Positions 62,223 through 64,000 of a stretch of DNA of 64,000 nt are shown here, one piece after another. Within the stretch, counting starts at the first letter, position 1, and the number at the start of each line of letters is the position of its first letter. Made by a program: the position numbers and the translations under genes. Below the pieces are notes generated by a model, which was given only the letters and a program-made list of their open reading frames with translations, did no database searches and had not been told where the DNA came from. Source of the DNA: Tupaia tana (taxonomy: Eukaryota > Chordata > Mammalia > Scandentia > Tupaiidae); contig JAKSZU010000002.1 of NCBI GenBank assembly GCA_026018925.1, positions 153,696,495-153,760,494 of the forward strand, given 5' to 3'.

Positions 62223-63085
62223 ATAATTCTTGCTTTTTCAAAATAACAGCCCACATACTGCCCTTGCATACTCTTTTCCCTCTTTTTGAAACAAATCAAG
62301 TAAATATGACCAAATCTGTTTTCATGGTTAGTATCTATGGGAGATTCAAAATCTTCAACACATTTTTCAAATGTCTTAAATGCAATCTTAGTTAGAAGTC
62401 AGTTTTTTTTTTCCTCATGTGAATGTGAGGACTATGTGTGTTATTTAAAATCTGATCATTCAAGGGACCAGAAGGACTATCAGAGCAGAGAGCCAGGATT
62501 GGTAGTCAGGCGTGTACTAGGAAATCAGAGGTGTTCCACACAGGAGAAGCTGAACTAGAATTGGGACTTCGATTTGGATCAGAGGGCTTCTAGGTAGAAG
62601 AGGATGGTCACAAGAAAAGACTTGGAGGAGAGAGAAGTCCGTGCTCGAAGAATAGCCAGATGTCTGGCACAGCCAAACGCTCTCATAGGGATGCTCCTGG
62701 GGAGGTGCAATGGGCTTGCATTTATTGAGGACCATTGTGTCCATATGTTCGTAATCTTGCTGAGCGATGTTCAAGAATAGAGAGATGACACACTGAGCCC
62801 TTTAAGGAGATGTAATGGGGAAGGGGACCAAGATGGCAGCAGTACAAATGAATGAGGAGACCCTGTACAGAGCCCAGGACCTCAGGGCAGTTCCCCACTG
62901 CCCTCTTTACACCTTGTCCTCGAAAATACAACTCTACCAGCAAGATAAGTGCCCTATAATTGTATTGAATGTTCAGGATACAACACAATAGGTTGTATTT
63001 TTACTTTGTCATCAAATACATAGCTATTTCATTTTCAATAACTATGATTTCTTTTTTCAATCATCTACTTTAATGGAGGGAGGTA
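62223..63085. other. Unique sequence, nothing identified
   Basis: About 860 bp. Frames on either strand here (62517-62988) show no recognised domain. Confidence 0.5.
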
Positions 63086-63091
63086 TTAGTC

Positions 63092-63343
63092 TTTTTTTTT
63101 TTTTTCCTAATTTGTTATAAGGGATGTGTGTTCTCTGGAGATAGAGAGATAGGGAAGGTGAGATATCACTCCCAGGAGGGATAACCATACCCTTCCCTTC
63201 TCCTCCATCCTCCTCACAGGATTTTGGGTATGCTTGCTCACGTGCCCAGCATGTTTTTCAAGCTCCCAGCTCCGAGACTCAAACCCATGCAGTTGGCCGT
63301 GCGGGAATCAGTTGCCTTAACGACTGTGCCATCTAGCTGGCTT
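63092..63343 (-). mobile_element. SINE-B
   Basis: T-run, CTAATTTGTTATAAGGGATG, GA stretch, CACTCCCAGGAGGGATAACC, CTCCATCCTCCTCACAGG, CAGCTCCGAGACTCAAACCC, TGCCTTAACGACTGTGCC, TAGCTGGC. Confidence 0.8.
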
Positions 63344-63462
63344 AGTATTGTTGTTAATCTGGGGTTGGTCGTGCAAATATTATGCTTCCCATTACACTGG
63401 CAAAGAAACTGACACCCAGAGAAGTTTCTATGTCATCAGCATTCTACTTGGTTTTTTTGTTT

Positions 63463-63690
63463 TATTTTATTTATTTATTTCATGAGAGACCAAAAAAAAA
63501 GAGAGAAACACCCTCAACGAGGTCTCATGTCTTTGTCCTCCCCCACCACTGTGTTTCTCAGCCAGTCAGGATCACAGCCACATGCGTGTACACCCTGGTG
63601 TATACAGGTCAACCCGGGAATTGAACCCCAACCTATCAGGTTACCTCCCAACTGCAGAGCTTGTGCTAAGGCTACCCACCATGGCTGGGT
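63463..63690 (-). mobile_element. SINE-E
   Basis: TTTATTTATTTATTTCATGAG, GAGAAACACCCTCAACGAGG, TCTCAGCCAGTCAGGATCAC, GGTCAACCCGGGAATTGAAC (B-box complement), CCATGGCTGGGTCTC. Shares its plan with 47645 and 51304. Confidence 0.6.
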
Positions 63691-64000
63691 CTCTGCCCCG
63701 TTATTAAAACACAAAAATAGCAAATAAGAAAACAAATGGTTTAAGCAGTTTAGAAACATTGCCACATCTTAACAAGTTTTGACTTTCTGTACTTCACTGA
63801 AAGAAAAATATAACCAAAGTAGGGAGAGGATTATGGAAAAAGACATGACCATCCAAAAGGTATCACAAACCGAACAGAGGACAGGCCGATTGAAACAACC
63901 TGTCAGTACAGCAGAATGAACCGGGTGAGTTAATGACATGATTTAAATGAAAAAATACCCTCTCTCATGAAAGGCCAATTCAATATTAGAAAGGATAGAA
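63691..64000. other. Unique sequence, nothing identified
   Basis: AT-rich to the window end, with no repeat or gene recognised. Confidence 0.5.

Noticed and set aside
1-64000. A previously undescribed multi-gene system
   Set aside because: I looked on both strands for clusters of related or co-directed genes and found none. The window is vertebrate intergenic or intronic DNA. The unusual content is at the level of retroposon chimeras and candidate regulatory or exon sequences.

Overview
The window is non-coding nuclear DNA from a placental mammal. No complete protein-coding gene can be supported. Long AT-rich unique stretches are dotted with very many short interspersed elements (SINEs), a few old LINE (L1, L2) and MIR fragments, cut-and-paste transposon relics (Tigger, hAT/Charlie, mariner-type MITEs) and microsatellites. 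Most open frames in the window are chance frames inside SINEs, and the same peptides recur because the same SINE recurs.

Organism (inference, moderate confidence): MIR, L2, L1M and MER5-type relics mean a placental mammal. The dominant repeat is a tRNA-derived SINE with an A-box/B-box head, a body, a CT-rich stretch and a poly(A) tail. Less common elements join a tRNA-like head to Alu-like 7SL RNA sequence, and 7SL SINEs are known only from Euarchontoglires. The lack of Alu dimers, B1/B2 and dominant 7SL elements argues against a primate, rodent or tree shrew. A colugo (Dermoptera, whose tRNA-derived CYN SINEs are published) fits best, but this needs a database match.

Working names used below. 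SINE-A: about 250-280 bp, head GGGACCAGCAG, body with GAGGAGAATGGAGGAGAAGG, a C-run/G-run hairpin, a CT-rich stretch, CCCTATAGCAAAAAC and an A tail. SINE-S: about 120-210 bp, head GGGCCAGCAGGTGG, which passes almost directly from the tRNA-like part into the CT-rich tail. SINE-B: related to A, more diverged, head GGCTGGCC with TAGTGGTTAAGGGAGC. SINE-C: head with GAGGCCACATGGGAGG, some copies carrying 7SL-like sequence. SINE-E: a fourth diverged type. Most intact copies have target-site duplications (TSDs), which date insertions relative to each other: SINE-A interrupts SINE-B at three loci, and the reverse is never seen.

Layout. 1-5.2 kb: SINE cluster, an L1 scrap and an old repeat. 5.2-11.3 kb: almost SINE-free, with a CpG-rich block at 6.06-6.77 kb that looks like a promoter and first exon. 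11.3-15.1 kb: SINEs of both orientations. 15.1-16.85 kb: unique AT-rich DNA. 16.85-25.4 kb: chimeric SINE-C, an L1 ORF2 relic cut by two SINEs and a Tigger element, and a hAT relic cut by another Tigger. 25.4-34.4 kb: many SINEs, a mariner MITE split by two SINEs, an LTR-SINE chimera and a SINE cluster. 34.75-35.3 kb: a possible terminal exon. 35.3-44.7 kb: SINEs, MIRs and a tRNA-7SL-7SL composite. 44.7-48.8 kb: mostly unique, with an intact mariner MITE and a MER5-type relic. 48.8-52.5 kb: dense SINEs. 52.5-57.4 kb: nearly SINE-free, with a TATA-like promoter and possible first exon at 53.4 kb. 57.4-64 kb: SINEs plus an old L1 3' region.

No operon, CRISPR, phage or other multi-gene system is present. 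The most unusual things are retroposon chimeras and layered insertions, plus three unproven exon/promoter candidates.
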